Of a stretch of DNA of 64,000 nt, positions 22,480-34,754 are shown one piece after another. Under the pieces are notes generated by a model. It made no database searches. It was not told the DNA's origin and worked only from the letters and a program-made list of their open reading frames with translations. Positions within the stretch are counted from its first letter, which is position 1. Each line of letters begins with the position of its first letter. Source of the DNA: Mixophyes australis (lineage: Eukaryota > Chordata > Amphibia > Anura > Limnodynastidae); NCBI GenBank assembly GCA_036250195.1, contig JAVHZZ010000002.1:370645124-370709123 (forward strand). The letters are read 5' to 3'. Made by a program: the position numbers and the translations under genes.

Positions 22480-23388
22480 GAAATCTCCCCTGCCCATGCA
22501 CTGCCAAAAGTCTCGGAAGCCATGTTTTTTAAAAAGAAATTTTTTTTTAAGTTAAACTTATATATTAAAACTATGATATAATAAATATTAAAATAAGTTA
22601 GTATTACCAGGGTGTCACAAAAATTCCCTGTTAGAGTCCAATTTCCAGAAAATCAAAAATAACATCGGCAAGTGGAAACAGTGGAACAAACGCCTCTCAG
22701 TAGCTGCTTCTGCCCTCTGTGACTCAACCAAACTCAACCAAACTTCTTATTTACAGTAAAACAATTTAACTGCAAAAAAGTGTCTGTTTCCGGTTTAAAG
22801 TTTGTTTTGTTTTTCCTTTTTTCCAAAATTAAACATTGAAACCCCCCCCATCTAGAAATCCTATGTTTGACCCTGGAAAGGGTGCATTTTAAATATTATA
22901 AGAAGACATTTACCTCTCTTTTAGTTTTCTAGCTATTCTTTTAAAGGGTACCAGTCCTGGACCTTTCCCCATATATAACTGCTATTAACTAATCTATAAA
23001 ACATCTAAAATTAATTATCTTATTGAGTGTGTGGTAAATGGGAAAGTTTAGTGCCAGGGGACAAGTTTGTTATTAATTGTTAGAATGTTGCTAATCTGTA
23101 TGCCTCACCTTTTCATACATATGAATAAGCATTAGGAAGAGGTTAGCTGCAAGAGAGAGATAGAAAGCAAGGAAACAATGCAAACTAATTATTTCTATAA
23201 CAACTAAAATAACATGATAGATAACCAGAATTGTATACCCTATAAAAATTCTTTGGGGAGACGAGCCCCTATTATCATTTTATCCAGTCTCATTTTCATT
23301 ACATTGATAACCTTATTTTTAATTGATAATTATCTGAACAAAAACTATTTCAATTTACATAACTGAGTACTGGAGAAATGTTATGATT
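22480..23388. other. Non-coding, nothing recognised
   Basis: AT-rich, with poly(T) and poly(C) runs near 22540 and 22845. No clear repeat ends or exons. Confidence 0.45.
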
Positions 23389-23797
23389 TAGGATAGGTAC
23401 GCACTACAGTGTTTTCAGCCGATTGACGGGTCAATCAGAAGTTAAACGACTGATTGGCCCGATATCACAGTAGTGTGTACCCGGGAACCATGAGCGATTA
23501 TCTTTCCAAAGCACATGAAATTGTTGATCGAGATTTTCATGCTGACTTGAAAATCTCATTTAGCAACGGAACAATGTCATTCCAGTTCTGCAGTGTGTAT
23601 GCACTCATGATCAGGATGTAGATAGAGTTTACTAAACCATTCAGCCAATGGTTACGTCAGATGAGGAGCACAGATCTGAAAGTAAATCTTGTAAAACTTG
23701 TATAGTGTGTACACATGAATCGGCATGTTGATTATGATTGGTAAAATCATCATAGATAATATCAGGAGAAAATATCTGTGATGTGTGCCTAACCTTA
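23389..23797. mobile_element. MITE with TAGG-type imperfect termini
   Basis: Left end taggataggtacgcactaca and right end (reverse complement taaggttaggcacacatcac) are imperfect inverted repeats of about 27 bp. Inner words cagtgtgtacacg/gtgtgtaca recur in both halves. No coding capacity. The superfamily is undetermined. Confidence 0.5.
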
Positions 23798-24499
23798 CCT
23801 AGGGATCACGTTAACTGGAATCGCCATGGGGTGTGTCTAACAACAATACGGGTAACAATTTGTTGAGATCGGACAGTTATCATCCTCCTACCATGTAGCA
23901 TGGTTTATGCTTCCGGGGGAAAGTGGGTCTACTATGCGTCATACAAATAAATGTAGGAATGACAGTGGCACCAAGAATATTGTGAACATTGTTTCAATAT
24001 ACTCTTTACAAATCAATAAACTATGTGGTATTGTTAGCACCTTACATCCCATTTTGGAATGTGATAGGGAGTATAGATTTTGGGACATGGGTATAGATTT
24101 AGGTCTAGAATGTATTGTCTCCACATTTTTTTGTTTTACTTTAACTTGCTATCAGTGATACCTGGCTGCATTTAAAATGTTTCTAAAGGTATGGATGCCC
24201 AATATGTAAGTATTGTAAATATGGTATTCACAGCTCTCTGTTTAAGTTCTCAATTGTTTGGGAACAATTTGAAAGTCAGTATTTTGCCAGCTGTTTCTTG
24301 GATTATGTTGTACATATTATTACTTGCTTGGGTTGCCAGGTACAGTTTGGAGGTAGAGATTGGGAATGACTCTCACCAAGTGCCATATAATTCCATTAAA
24401 CAGCAATGTGCCTCATTTAGAATGGGACATAAAATCCTCCAGCAACAATGCTGTGAGCCAGTAAAAGAGCTGCTATTCCTGGTTCACAGCAGAGCTGCT

Positions 24500-25690
24500 G
24501 GGGATTTTTCTCTGTATTTTCTCTTTTCTGGATAACCCCACCCTTTCAAGCTCCTCCTGTGAACCTATAAACTGATAGAGCAACTTCCATTTCTGTATTG
24601 TTGCTTGAGAGGCATGTTTGGTATCAGTAGCTGATGGGGAGTGCTGGTCCTATATTGCCAATTGGAAGCCCCTGGGGTCAGGGCTGCCATCAGAGTCTGT
24701 GGGGCCCAGGACTAATTAATATGGTAGGGCCCACCCATCCTTCTTCGCCGTACATGCGCCCCTCCACCCTCAGCACAGTACATGCACTCCCCTCTTTCAT
24801 CACAGTAAATGCCTCCCCCCACTCCTTCTTCACAGTACATGCCTCTCCCCACTCTTTCATCACAGTACATGCCTCTCCCTACTTCCTCATCACAGTAAAT
24901 GCTCCCCTCCCCCCCCTCACAATCCCATCGCAGTAAATATTCTGCCCCACTCAGCATCAGAGAAAAAGTTCTGTTCCACCCTCTATCATTATAAATGCTC
25001 CACACCCCCTCCCCTATTATAATAAATGTTCTGCTCCCCCCTGTCATAATAAATGTTCCATTCCCACCTCCCATGTCATAATAAATGTTCCGCCCCCCAC
25101 CTTCCCTATCATAATTAATGTCCTGCTCCCCCCTATCATAATAAATGTTCCGCTCCCTCGCCGTCCTCTATCATAATAAATGCCAATTATCATACCTTGA
25201 TCTTGAAGCGATGCTGCGTCTCCTGGTCACTGAAAGTCTGGGAGCGTGGCGCACAGTGATGACGTCAACGCGTTGCATGCTCCCAGCCTATCAGTGCTTT
25301 GCGAGGGACAGGAAAGTTGTTAGTCAGACTTAGGGGCCCGGACAGTCCAGGGGCCCCTTACAACTGTGCTGGCGGTACCCACCTGATGGTGGCCCTGCCT
25401 GGAGTACCTCTGGGTAAGTTAGCTTTCAATTTAAAAACACATGAATGTATGACCCAATATAGGGACTCTCATTGTTTAGAGTTAGAACCACCCAATTAGC
25501 AGAAGAGCCTTGACGGGGTGGGTGGCTTATCATACATTTGCAATTGTGTGTATCTGAGAATTCTGCATTTTAATGTACTTGTCCACAGCAATGTTGCTTT
25601 GGTATTTTCTCGTTTCTGGATAACCCCACCCTTTCAGGCGCCTGCTGTGAATAACTTGATTGAGCAACTTTCATTTCTGTGTTTTAAGTA
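24500..25690. repeat. Dispersed direct repeat pair flanking a hAT element
   Basis: About 100 bp containing ggataaccccaccctttcaa and tgagcaacttycatttctgt occurs at about 24510-24600 and again at 25600-25685, on both sides of the hAT element at 24679-25397. The copies differ at several positions. They may be two members of one dispersed family or an old local duplication. Confidence 0.5.
24679..25397. mobile_element. Non-autonomous hAT element with 8-bp target duplication
   Basis: The left end cagggctgccatcag and right end (reverse complement cagggccaccatcag) match at 13 of 15 positions. The flanking octamers cctggggt (24671-24678) and cctggagt (25398-25405) match at 7 of 8. The interior has repeated C-rich blocks (cacagtacatgcctctccc near 24780-24930; cataataaatgttccgc near 25020-25170), which form a loose minisatellite. 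No transposase. Confidence 0.75.
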
Positions 25691-25749
25691 TGCTTCATTT
25701 CAGCCATATCATTTGCATCAGTGCTGACTGACACTGCATAGTCTATGTT

Positions 25750-26157
25750 TTAAAAACTACACGTATGCGTGCCACTATCTACCACAGAACAGAAGTATGC
25801 CAGTGAGATGCATTGTATGTATAGTACGCATTGAAATAATTATTATAATCCATATTTATATTAATGAGTATACTGTTAATAGTTAGTCCTTTATTTTATG
25901 ATAGAATATTTATTGTATGTGTTGTAATGTGACTTTAAATTGCACATACGTTTGTGCGTATACTGCAATCCATTCTATCTGTCTACATAAGCCAAGTACT
26001 GTTTAGGCAGAGCATATTTACACCAGACTCAAATCGAAACTCATCTTCAGGTCTATGATTTGAATACAGTCGGAACTATGCTCAAATTCTGTGCTCTTTT
26101 TTAAAAGCAACTTGCGTGTAAATTTTATACACAGTTTCTATGCGAATCCGCAGGCTC
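25750..26157. mobile_element. MITE family with GGGCCTGATT-type ends, copy 2 (partial)
   Basis: Shares aaaactacacgtatgc, ttgcacatacgtttgtgcgt, gatttgaatacagtcggaac and agcaacttgcgtgta with the copy at 17635-18364. The left third is missing and the right terminus is worn. Confidence 0.55.
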
Positions 26158-26518
26158 AGATTACAGACAGGGTTAAGTCTGCACACTTTTCCACACACCA
26201 CGCAGGACAGGAACCCAGGTGGAGCACCTGGATGTAATTAATTAAGGGAACAGCTAGTGTAGTGCTTAAATAGCTGGGCTTGTGCTGTGGGGGGTGCGAC
26301 CGATGCCAATGAGTGGCCGGTGTCCAGTTAGGAGAATGTATAGTTAGCATTAGGGTTGCATGAATTTGTAAATATTTTTGGTATAATTGCTGAAACTACT
26401 GCAGAAGCTGTTCATTCCTTCCTGACAAAGCCTGAATAAAACAGCAAAGTGGTTCAGCAATCCTGTGCCAGCAGCATTTGTTTGGGCGTGCTTTTCACAA
26501 TATATACACATATATGTA

Positions 26519-27181
26519 CACTGATCAGCCACCACATTAAAACCACTGACAAGTGAAGTGAATAGCATTGATTATTTTGTTTCAATGGCACCCATCAAGG
26601 GGTGGGATATATTAGGCAGCAAGGGAACAGTCAGTTCTTGAAGATGATGTGCACTGCATGGGCACTCTGACCAGTGTGTGGTTACGCAGACCCATACTCT
26701 GCAAGCTTCGGTGCACATTGTGTTCTGACACTTTTCTATCAGAGCCAGCATTAACTTTTTCAGCAGTTTGTTGTACAGTAGCTCTTCTGTGGGATTTGAC
26801 CAGTCGGGCTCGCTTTAGCTCCCCATGTGCATCAATGAGCCTTGAGTGCCCATGACTCTGTCACTGGTTCATCAGTTGTCCTTCCTTGTACCCCATTTGG
26901 TAGGAACTAACCACTGCGTACCAGTAACACTCCACAAGACCCGCCGTTTTGGAGCTGCTCTGACATTCAGACCCAGTCATACATTCAGGTCATTCATTCA
27001 GACCCAGTCTTCTAACCATCACAATTTGGCCTTTATTACTCAGATAATTATGCTTGCACGCTTTTCCTGCTTCCAACAAATCAACTTCAAGAACTGACTG
27101 TTCACTTGCTGCCTAATATATCCCACCCCTAGACAGATGCCATTGTAACAAGATAATCAATGTTATTCAAAGTGTACGGTA
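26519..27181 (-). mobile_element. Internally deleted Tc1-type element with long inverted repeats
   Basis: Long, nearly matching inverted repeats of over 100 bp lie at both ends (caatggcacccatcaaggg at the left; its counterpart near 27125), each with gtgggatatattaggcagca and ccaccccta-type words. Between them, on the minus strand, lies the N-terminal DNA-binding half of a Tc1-like transposase and nothing of the catalytic half. A 23-bp internal tandem repeat (cattcagacccagtc) lies near 26970-27010. It would need a transposase from elsewhere to move. Confidence 0.75.
26660..27060 (-). pseudogene. N-terminal fragment of a Tc1-like transposase
   Basis: Minus-strand reading gives blocks typical of Tc1 N-terminal helix-turn-helix domains: YAVVSSYQ, SHGHSRLIDAHGELKRARLV, KSHRRATVQQTAEKVNAG, SDRKVSEHNVHRSLQSMGLR. 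The last block runs into RVPM and then directly into the distal inverted repeat. The DDE nuclease domain is absent. At least one stop and an in-frame duplication break the start. Confidence 0.75.
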
Positions 27182-27399
27182 TGCATTGAGAGGGTGGAAC
27201 CTCTTTTTGGGGGTTAGGTTACACATCACCATGGTTGAGACACCCTAAAGTTTTGCGTATAGGTGGGCAGAGGCAATATATTTTCCCTTTAATTTATACT
27301 GTTAGAGAGACTTTTGAACCAGTGGGAGACCCAATTACTATTAAATTAATGCTAACCCTGGGAATTCCCTGTTTCTGGATTAAGCTGCACCACTCAATT

Positions 27400-27690
27400 A
27401 TCTGATTTGTGTACTCCACCCACTGGAGTGCTGACTCTGCCTACTTCTGTTTGCTCCACCTACCAATACAATGCTTTGCTTATTTGTTTGTTAGCTACAC
27501 CAACTGTGACTGACGGACTCTGCCTACAATTGCTTATTGCATTTGCCTTGCTTAAAACGGATGTGGCTATGACTAATGATGTGCTAATATTGACTACTAC
27601 TGGCTCCACATACCATATATTTGGCGTTGCCCACATGAGGACACTCAAACAATTGTTTCCAGGGCCACTTTAAGTTCCCAATTTGCCCCT
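27400..27690. repeat. Dispersed repeat with CAGGGGCAAATTGG-type terminus, copy 1
   Basis: Contains gactctgcctacaattgc, gttgcccacatgagg and an end tccagggccactttaagttcccaatttgcccctg (read in two parts). The same order of words is found at 42220-42412. The end, reversed, begins caggggcaaattgggaac, suggesting a CAGGG-type hAT terminus. Confidence 0.55.
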
Positions 27691-27899
27691 GGCTGAAGCA
27701 CACTAAAGCAACACAAAATCTTCAAAATCTTTCTCGCAAAGCAGAATGTCACTGGCATAAATCTAGTGCCTCTAATGATTTTCTCACATATATGGCTTTC
27801 TACCACTTATATTAAAATGCCCTTGACACTGCAAAACAAACATACTTCCAATCTCCTATATCTAATCAGGACCTAACCCCCAACTCTTCTCAATCCTCC

Positions 27900-29470
27900 C
27901 ACACCTAACCCTCTGACTACTATCAATGCTCAGGATCTTGCTTTCCACTTCAAGAACAAGATTGATAAGATCCGACTTGAAATGGAATAATCTCCTTCAA
28001 CAAACAACCAGCTCAATTACTTCCAAGCACCCTCTAACACCATCTCTTTATTTGATCCCACAAATGAAGGTGAAGTATTTACTTTCTTCCTATCTTCCTA
28101 CTCTACCACCTGTCCTCTTAACCCTATATCCTCACAAATCGGTAGAGCACTATCTCCTGTGCTTAATCTTCTCATCATTATTCAAGCAAGCAGTGATTAC
28201 TCCTATTCTGAAAAAATAAATTCTGACCCAAATTCTCTTTCAAATTACTGTCCCATCTCTCAAGTCCCATGCCCCTCCAAGCTTCTCTAGAGAATTGCCT
28301 ACACTCACCTCACATGCTTTCTTTCTTCATACAACCTATTGAATCCTCTTTAGTCAGGCTTTTGTACTGAATACTCCACAGAGACTGCGTTGACTATGGT
28401 TGACACCGATTTGATCACTGCTAAACCTAAAAGCCATTACTAACTTCTAATTCTCCTGGATCTCTCTGCTGCATTTGACATTGTTGATCCCTCTCTTCTC
28501 ATATAAACATTACAAAACCAAGGTCTTCAATACGCTGTCCTATCCTGGTTCTCATTCTACCTATCTAATCAATCTTTCAGTGTTAGTTTCTCTGGATCTA
28601 CCCCTGCTTTGCTTCCTTTATCAGTTGGAGTACCACAAGGCTCAGTCCTTGGTCCTCTACTCTTCTCTATCTATACCACTTCTCTTTGAAAACAAATACG
28701 CTCATGTGAATTTCAGTACTATCTCTGCATGGATGATACCCAAAATTATCTATCCTCTCCTGATCTCTCACCATCTGTGTTGGCTTGCGGTACTGACTGT
28801 CTTTCTGCCATTTCATGTTGGATGTCCTCTCGCCAACTCAAACTCAATCTCTCATAAACATTGTTAATAATATTCCCACCCACCAACAGAAGTTACCTAC
28901 CTGACATTTCTACTTCTGTTGACAAAATGACAGTAAATCCCACCCTGCAAACTCTACATGTGATTCTTGACTCAGAAGTATCCTTTGTTCCCCACATCGA
29001 CTTTATTTAAATCGTGTTACATACATATAAAAAACATTTCCAGAAAATGCAATCCTCTCCCGCATTGACTATTGCTATTCCCTCCTTAATGGTCTTCCCG
29101 AAATCAGACACTATCTACAATCAATTTTGCATACAGCGGCTATATTGATTTTTCTTTCAAATCATTCTTCCTCTACTGATTTAATCTGTCAGTCTCTTGC
29201 CTGTTTTTAACTGAATCCAATATAAAATACTTCTACTAGCATAGCTTTCTGAAAACCCACTACTTCAGGCAAGCTTATACTATTCCTCAACCACCCTCTT
29301 ACGTTCTCTATGTTCCCTTATCACCTATTTTCACACAGAGCACAAGACAATAACCCTTCGACCAACACTGCTGTGTGACTGAATCATATAGCCCACTAAG
29401 CACTTTTTTCCTTTGCAATCTGGCTGGACTAATATGCAACATGTAGCACTTAGCCTCATGTATTAAACAT
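27900..29470 (+). mobile_element. L2/CR1-clade LINE fragment, plus strand
   Basis: A degraded LINE covering the middle and C-terminal part of ORF2, and a 3' end near cttagcctcatgtattaaac followed by (AT)n. Order and spacing of motifs fit L2 rather than L1. Confidence 0.8.
28130..29400 (+). pseudogene. L2-type reverse transcriptase relic
   Basis: Reverse transcriptase for target-primed retrotransposition, now broken. Readable blocks in order: SSLSNYCPIS-like (about 28230), LLNPL-SGFCTEYSTETALT (about 28330-28400), LLDLSAAFDIVDPS (about 28450-28495), [18 protein letters not shown] (28623-28676), and YYLCMDDTQNYL (28717 onward). There the catalytic YADD-type motif reads CMDD. Then follow CWMSSRQLKLN and, near 29070-29130, SRIDYCNSLLNGLPEIR. 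There are many stops and frame changes. Confidence 0.8.
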
Positions 29471-29474
29471 ATTG

Positions 29475-29549
<75 letters not shown>
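29475..29549. repeat. (AT)n microsatellite
   Basis: Pure AT of about 75 bp immediately after the L2 3' end. A shorter (AT)n tract lies at 29649-29670. Confidence 0.9.
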
Positions 29550-29553
<4 letters not shown>

Positions 29554-29689
29554 TATATCATCTATTTATTTATATATCTATACCTGGTTTAATAATTGGT
29601 CTACTTTGACTGTTACTGTATTTGTGTATATATAGTACATTATACAGTGTATATATATATATATATATACACATACATTTAACTTAGCC

Positions 29690-30000
29690 AATTCTTGTTT
29701 TGTTTTAATTGACTTGACCTGAATAATATTGCTTGTATTGGTCATTTCCAATATGCTATGAGTGAAGGTAATCTATAACTGAAACATGTCGGGTGAGGTT
29801 AACAAGTATAATATCCTGCTGTGCTTGTTTCACTTAGCTTTTATACTCTATTTTTACTGTAGTTATTAGTCTTTAATAATAGACTATATTTAATGTTGTT
29901 ATACAATCTACATAACTGTTGCTGAGCGGTCCCATCTGCTATATTATTAATGAACTATGTAGGCAAGGTCACATGGAGTGTACACTGTTCTCCACATTTG
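29690..30000 (+). repeat. Possible Penelope-element terminal fragment
   Basis: The words ctataactgaaacatgtcggg and following gcttgtttcacttag resemble the conserved GAAACGYGTYGGG core found in terminal regions of vertebrate Penelope-like elements. The element at 37900-40590 has a related core (cgcattgcacctgtg). No coding part here. Confidence 0.3.
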
Positions 30001-30263
30001 TAAGCTGGAGCTGGTCTTTTTCTATATCATGCATAAAAATAATTGTTAAACCATAATGACAGATACACTTGAAAATAGGGCACAGATGTGTTTTTACTTT
30101 GTTCTTAAAGAGATAATAAAGAATTTGGAAACTGATCTAGATCTCTATTAAATTTATAAAACACAATGTCCAAGAAAAAATCGCTACTTTTGATAAATCA
30201 TATTTTACAGTATTATGTTTAATGACAGCTATAAACAGATACTTCTAAAACAAACACTCTTAA

Positions 30264-30496
30264 GGGGGTATTCAATTGTTCCTTCGGCCGCCGGAAAAAC
30301 GAGCACTCTAAAACTATTACCGTTTATACGGTAATTACTCGCTGAATTTCATCTCGCAGCTCCCTGAGCTGTGAGATAAAATTCAGCGAGTAAACTACCA
30401 TATTAACGGTTTTTGCGCGCAATATTACCGTATAAACGGTAATAGTTTTAACGCACTCGTTTTTCCGGCGGCCGGAGGAACAATTGAATACCCCCG
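30264..30496. mobile_element. 233-bp hairpin MITE flanked by TTAA
   Basis: Most of the element is one long inverted repeat. The left arm starts gggggtattcaattgttcc, the right arm mirrors it, and both carry ggccgccggaaaaacgag and the sub-palindrome attaccgtttatacggtaat. TTAA flanks both sides (30260-30263 and 30497-30500), which fits a TTAA-specific transposase such as a piggyBac relative. The centre is a ctgcgagat-type stem. Related copy: 54066-54595. Confidence 0.8.
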
Positions 30497-30834
30497 TTAA
30501 GATGTGTTCTACAAGTTATATATCTAAGGTTCCATAGCTGGGTCATTCAAATCAACACAATTTTACAAAAATGTCTACCTCACATTCTCTAATTTCAATT
30601 AAATTTGGTAGAATAGATGCTGCCATGGGCTGATATGTACACTGAATATGAAGTTATATGCCTTTAAAGCTGCAATTTTTTAACAATAAACTTGCTTTTA
30701 TCATTTATTTAAATTGCATATGTAGCTCACCAGATTGTGCTAGAGAGTTGGACAAGGTTTTATTTTAGACCTCATATTAATGCTCATAAAATGATATATA
30801 ACACAGCAGTATGCTAGTCTCCAAAAGCTGTATG

Positions 30835-31380
30835 GTTTGCATTGAAATCATTTATTGTTCTATCTGACCTTTTGATCACTGATATCTTAAACCAGTGTGA
30901 ACTGTCCTTATCAGGACACCTGAGCTAATAAACATCACTTGCTTCAAGATCCTGCTTTGACAACTTCTTCCTTGCCTTATTTCCTGTCATTTACAGATTA
31001 GACTCAAATCTAATCCGCTGTTCTGTGGTTTGGACCCAGCGTCTAGTACCACCGCTCTGACCACAACCTGCAGCTCTGGCCAGTGTGATAGGCCAGGGGT
31101 ACAATCCACAGCAACCCCGATGTTAAGACAAGAGGTCATGGGTACCTGCCCAGGTGTGTCAGCAAGGAGGTATATTAGCAGCGACAGTTACCCAGAAGGA
31201 TGCGGTTCTGGAGGCCGCTAAGTAGTCCAGTGGTGGCAGCAGCTTAAGCCTCTCCTACTGCGGTTAGAGGGCGCATTTGGGATAACCAAAAGGGGACGTC
31301 AGCAAGGCTAGCTAAACTGGTCCCCAGCAACACAACATACAGGGTGGCATAGGTGGTCCATCCTGTCACAAGTATTAACA
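30835..31380 (+). repeat. LTR-like repeat family, copy 1
   Basis: Shares a long colinear series of words with 60900-61430: accagtgtgaactgtcctta, gagctaataaacatcactt with AATAAA at 30927-30932, gacccagcgtctagtacca, cctactgcggttagagggcg, ggtccccagcaacacaac. The AATAAA followed by an ordered downstream region suggests an LTR plus leader, but TG...CA ends and an internal coding region are not visible. Confidence 0.5.
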
Positions 31381-31384
31381 TACT

Positions 31385-33070
31385 GTGTCTTTGTACATAA
31401 TATACATCAAATGGATTGTTACAGGAGATGAATTAAAAGTAATGAAAAGGCCTAGATAGTTCTCATTTGTATTATTTTAACAAATATTCTAAACTGAAAA
31501 CTCCTGTAGTAGATGATCCCATCATGATCTCAAAATAAAACTTTGGAGATGTATTAACACCATCATGAAAATTTTTTGAGATGTTTTTCAAAAATTTTAA
31601 AATTGGGCTTTTTAAGAAAATCAAAATTTTGATTTTGAAAATATTATATTTTTCATTTTTATTGAAACTTGGAAGTCAAATAATTAAATTAAGTAAACCA
31701 AATTAATTAATATTGTTTTACCATGCTATTGGTACGCCCTGTGTTATGACGCAAGCGCACAGATTCATAACACACACATTTACACTTACACTTGCACTTG
31801 TAAATAATGCACATTTATTATGGTTCAAATCAATATTTATTTATTATAAAATGTATTAATTGTTTATACATAAATGATAATATATTAAAAAAAATCTAAG
31901 GCTCTGGATATAGGAAATGTATCATATTTAGTGTCATTTTGATCTGCACATTACCATCTCTAATCCACTACTTTTGGCTTTTGCGATCGCTTCCTGCGAT
32001 CAATAGTTATGGAAGAAAAACCATTAAATGTTTAAAATGACATTGTACGAAAACTGGTTTGAGTCAGTTTCCTTGAAAAGCACACGTTTTCAGCTGTTGG
32101 GGGAAGGTGATCACACCTTCTCAGAGAAATCCATTGAATTGGTCTATCATCAGCAGACAACTGAAACATCATTAACCCTGAGCCAATGAAGACCCCTAGA
32201 CATGATGCTTGTTTATATAGTGACATCACCAGTAGTTTTCTTCTATACTGAAGCTGCATATAAGTACACTGGCCCATTGTTCTCCCTCTCCCTATCTGAT
32301 CCTGACTACATATGACCATGACTGTATTCCCTGGGCCCGGGTGAAACTAGCAAAAATGTAATGTATTTGGTGTTTATAATTTCCTGCTTTATTGTAATAT
32401 CTTTTATGGGTAATAATGGCTTGCTGTAAATCCTGCTATATTTTTAATTAAATATCTTTGTGCTTTGGAACCACAATAATCGCATTGGACAATGTTTTAT
32501 TGGTAAGCTATACAATGACTTTAATAAAACATACTGCTCTGGTATATATGAAAGCCCAAAAAATGAGGTTTAAAAGGAGACATTGCCAAACTCTCTAAAT
32601 CAATCAGGTGAGTTACAAATGTGCAACTTTAAACCAGTATAACTTCAAATTCAGTGTACATATCAGCCTAAGATTTGGGGGTTTTCTTTACACCCTTGAT
32701 AGCATTTATCATATCAAATTTCATTACAATCAGAAATGGTCAGTCAGAAACCCTGTGTTGATTTGATGTGGAATGACCCAGCTGCTGAATATCAGCTGGA
32801 ACTTGCCGATAACAAAAAAATGATTAGCAATGTGATCCTTATTCCAATTCCACATGTCTGTATATGTCAATATCAGCAGATTGGAATTAGTTGTACTGAA
32901 GACACCTTGAAAGTTGGCTGGTGAAATTCATCAAGCCCTAGAAGTCCAAACAACTGTTGGGGTATGTGCACTATTACAGATTAGGTGCTACCTGGACTGA
33001 ACATCTCACACTTGCCCATACATATATTCAATTTCCATGGTCGCTGCAGTTGAAATTGTAAATTTAAATG
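31385..33070. other. Non-coding, nothing recognised
   Basis: AT-rich. A few short palindromic words occur (ttttgcgatcgcttcctgcg near 31980), but there are no repeat termini or exons I can support. Confidence 0.45.
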
Positions 33071-33074
33071 TATT

Positions 33075-33160
33075 TTTAAATGTCTTGCTGCCCTGCCAGT
33101 AGGTTTGTGCATTAGGCTATATTTTTTTGGCATCTTACAAATAAACAATGATTATGATTA
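33075..33160 (+). repeat. L2/CR1-type retroposon tail
   Basis: ttggcatcttacaaataaac followed by aatgattatgattac closely resembles the tail at 21650-21695. Only the 3' end is present. Confidence 0.5.
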
Positions 33161-33740
33161 CCCATTGGTATTTCAGCTGTGTTCTTTAATGCTAATAAAA
33201 AAGCATTTTTAATCCAAACACTTTCACTTGATGATACATTTTTACTAGTTTTCCTGTAGTTTCAAATGTGTTGAAGTGTGGCAAATGCACAGAAATAGAG
33301 CAAGTAGTAATGGAACTGTATTTTTATTTTTTTTTATTTTAAAGCTACTTGTTCCAATTCCATTTTCTTGCAGTGTTGCAATGTATTTGAAACTATATAA
33401 AATGCTAGCAAACAGTGTGCCAGTCAATCACTTTTACTACCTTTAAAAATGCATCCTATAAGCCAATTGGTATGTAGTTTGGCTCCTGCATTTGAAAAGG
33501 AGTTCCCCTTCTTTCCAGCTGTAGCAGTTCCAGCACTGACGCCCTCCAGCTATTGTTTACTTGATACCCACTGTGGCTCGGTGAATTGCATATCAGTTAG
33601 TGCTAAAACCCCAGTGACACGTCCTATGCAGACACCCTGGTACTGCTAATGCTGGTCAGGAGGACTAACCTGGCCGCCCGAATGCAGGAGCCATTCATAG
33701 AAGTTGGTAAGCAGCAAAACAATTAAAAATATATTTACAT

Positions 33741-34103
33741 TTCAATATATAATAAATCATCCAATGGACCGGTAAGGGTGGATTTCATCCTTGATTTTGA
33801 TGTTAAAGCACCTTGTCTTGTCACTGATTACAGTCTACACAGACATAACACTTCAACTCCCAACATGACTTGACCACTGGACATGATCATAAACCATTTA
33901 TATTACACTGTATGTAATCATTTCAATAAATAATAAATCAGTCAATGGCTAGAAAGAGATAGGAAGTGACCTTGCCTTTGGTGTAAAAGCAACTTGTCCT
34001 GGTACTGATTACAGTCTACACAGACATAAAACACCATAGCTCCCATCACAGCCCTTGTGCATTCCCTGCGATAATCCTTTCCAGCAACAAATCTTCAAAA
34101 CCT
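33741..34103. repeat. 181-bp tandem duplication, diverged
   Basis: Two copies start ttcaatatataataaatca (33741) and ttcaataaataataaatca (33922). Both contain ctgattacagtctacacaga. They differ at many positions, so the duplication is old. Confidence 0.7.
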
Positions 34104-34119
34104 AGAACTGTCCATGAAC

Positions 34120-34750
34120 AGTAGACAACAACAAATTGCCCGATAATCCAAAACATTGCAGGTCTCATCTTATATTCCAGTATATTAAACCATGTGTGTA
34201 ATGCAGAGGTGTGACTAGTGAAATGATCACTTAATTTTCCTAATATGTCATATTCTTGTCTCAAATGTTTGGAATGTCTTTGGAATAAATCTTTAAGAGA
34301 TCAGCATTCTAGAGCTTTTAAATACAGACAGCAAACATACTTTCATAATTAGTAGTTCCACTACTTGGGTGACTTATCCAAGTTCCCAAATCATAGCAGC
34401 GGGGATCTGAGAAGTGGTTTAATGGACAAATGAAAATGTGTCTGATTGAAATTATTTTTTTATGATAGCCTGTTATTTTGCCATGGGTTGAAATCTGCCA
34501 TTTATTGGCATTTATTAAAAGGCCTTTTTTCACTCAAACAAATCAACTGTAAAAATGTCAACCTACTGGATTGCCTAATCTTCATGTAGAGTAATACAAA
34601 ACACCAGTAACTTAATATTGTCTGAGTTACTCTCCACCGTTGCCTTAGATACATTGACACTGATAAAGTAAATAAATAGGATACAGTACATGTCCTCTAG
34701 CCTTGTAGACCTTGGCAATCTTGGCTACCGTTAACTGTGAAAGACACTAG
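34120..34750. other. Non-coding, nothing recognised
   Basis: No repeat ends or coding signal recognised. Confidence 0.4.
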
Positions 34751-34754
34751 AATG

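Noticed and set aside
22272..22532. An 86-codon frame with a 17-residue repeat as a gene
   Set aside because: It follows from the 51-bp minisatellite; there are no splice sites or composition support.
28475..28867. A 130-codon plus-strand frame as a separate gene
   Set aside because: It is an out-of-frame reading over the L2 reverse transcriptase relic, whose true frame shows VPQGS and DDTQ motifs.
30264..30496. A transcription terminator or regulatory hairpin
   Set aside because: Length, TTAA flanks and a second family copy at 54066 point to a MITE.
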